NCBI GenBank assembly: GCA_025966175.1
Contig: JAOPVN010000241.1
Span: forward strand, 1-5,665
Reading direction: 5' to 3'
Origin: Modestobacter sp.
GTDB lineage: Bacteria > Actinomycetota > Actinomycetes > Mycobacteriales > Geodermatophilaceae
Length of the DNA: 5,665 nt
Shown here: one piece after another, positions 5,077 through 5,665 of the stretch
Position numbering within the stretch: the stretch's first letter is position 1
How the letters are laid out: every line of letters begins with the position of its first letter
Notes under the pieces: generated by a model
Told to the model about the DNA's origin: nothing
Database searches by the model: none
Seen by the model: the letters and a program-made list of their open reading frames with translations, nothing else
Position numbers and translations under genes: made by a program

Positions 5077-5665
5077 TCAGGGCCGCCAGTTCCCGGTGGC
5101 GACGACGACCAGCCCGGGGGCGTCGACCCCGGGCAGATTGAAGTAGCGAGGCACCGGCCCGGAGACGTCGGGGAACTGCTCGACCAGCTGCGCGGCCGCC
5201 TGCTGCTGCACCGGGTCGCCCTCGGTGAAGTACACCGTCGTGGTGGCCACGTCCTTCACCGGGGACGGGCCGGTGCTGGCGACCTCCCAGCCGCCGCCCG
5301 TGAACTGGTCACCGATGTAGCTGGCCAGTCCGTTGATGCTCGTGCTGTTGAGCACGATGATCGGCGCGCGGACCGGACCGACCGGGGTCGGGGTGACCTC
5401 GGCGGAGGGCGCGGCGCTCTCCTGCACCGGCGCGGCAGCCGAGGTCGGCGCCGGCGCGGTGCTGGTGGCCGGGCTCTGCGCGGAGGTCTCCTGCGCCCCC
5501 GGCGCGTTGAACGACCAGAAGCCCAGGAGGCCGACCGCGATCACGACCAGCGCGATCAGGCCCTGCAGCGACCGCCGCGGCACCCGGGAGCGGTTCGCGG
5601 GCTCGTCGTCGTCCCGGCCGGGACCGGCCTGCGCCGGCGGCTCGGGTCGCGCCGGTGGGCCACCG
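5077..5665 (-). CDS. LytR_C-domain membrane protein (VirR-like architecture), 5' end beyond window
   Basis: The visible 195 residues comprise a Pro/Asp/Gly-rich charged N-tail, an RSRVPRR basic patch, a transmembrane helix (LIALVVIAVGLLGFW), an Ala/Pro/Thr/Ser-rich linker of about 45 residues, and a C-terminal LytR_C domain. The domain begins APIIVLNSTSINGLASYI, matching the family pattern of a V-L-N beta strand followed by a G-L-A helix, and ends GLVVVATGNW. Positive charges before the helix put the domain outside the membrane. LytR_C domains occur at the C-terminus of LCP (LytR-CpsA-Psr) wall ligases and in stand-alone proteins such as M. tuberculosis VirR (Rv0431), linked to cell-envelope integrity and vesiculation. 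No LCP catalytic domain is visible. An internal GTG at 5583 could start a 168-residue version, but it lacks a ribosome binding site and the frame stays open to the edge, so the real start is probably outside. It ends 41 nt before the fusion gene on the same strand. Confidence 0.8.
   Translation of the reverse strand, partial: GGPPARPEPPAQAGPGRDDDEPANRSRVPRRSLQGLIALVVIAVGLLGFWSFNAPGAQETSAQSPATSTAPAPTSAAAPVQESAAPSAEVTPTPVGPVRAPIIVLNSTSINGLASYIGDQFTGGGWEVASTGPSPVKDVATTTVYFTEGDPVQQQAAAQLVEQFPDVSGPVPRYFNLPGVDAPGLVVVATGNWRP

Noticed and set aside
2453..5146. 897-codon open frame on the plus strand opposite the fusion gene
   Set aside because: It is antisense to a gene with clear domain motifs. Its translation is rich in Arg, Gly, Gln and His with no hydrophobic cores or motifs, as expected from a mirrored GC-rich frame.

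Overview
This looks like chromosome from a very GC-rich actinobacterium. G and C dominate third codon positions, GTG starts are common, and antisense frames are long and open. Gene content (a zinc-ribbon threonine synthase N-terminus, a VirR-type LytR_C protein, and an actinobacterial-style hydrolase/ABC fusion) fits a Geodermatophilaceae-like lineage such as Blastococcus, Geodermatophilus or Modestobacter. That placement is inference from style, not from a marker gene. I see no mobile element, CRISPR array, tRNA or rRNA.

Layout, left to right. (1) 1-128, minus: the first 42 codons of a probable threonine synthase running off the left edge, with a strong ribosome binding site. (2) 129-353: a divergent intergenic region with a 12-bp perfect palindrome. 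(3) 354-1175, plus: a HAD-superfamily (Cof/IIB-like) phosphatase with all four HAD motifs. (4) 1176-1237: nested hairpins ending in a T-rich tract, a terminator between convergent genes. (5) 1236-5665, minus: a probable three-gene transcription unit. Read in its own direction it is a LytR_C membrane protein (5' end off the right edge), a 41-nt gap, a 962-residue fusion protein, a 4-nt ATGA overlap, and a six-helix ABC-2 type permease.

The fusion (2147-5035) is the most interesting object. One unbroken reading frame encodes a signal peptide, a CocE/NonD/S15-type alpha/beta hydrolase with an apparently intact Ser-Asp-His triad, a PepX_C-like beta domain, one transmembrane helix followed by an arginine cluster, and a complete DrrA/BcrA-like ABC ATPase. 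The topology is consistent: hydrolase outside, ATPase inside. With the overlapping permease gene, this predicts an ABC exporter carrying its own tethered extracytoplasmic hydrolase, which could act on the exported substrate or on something at the cell surface. The substrate cannot be read from the sequence. An 18-bp perfect, relatively AT-rich palindrome lies at the 5' end of the permease gene, just after the junction, and the two genes do not explain it.
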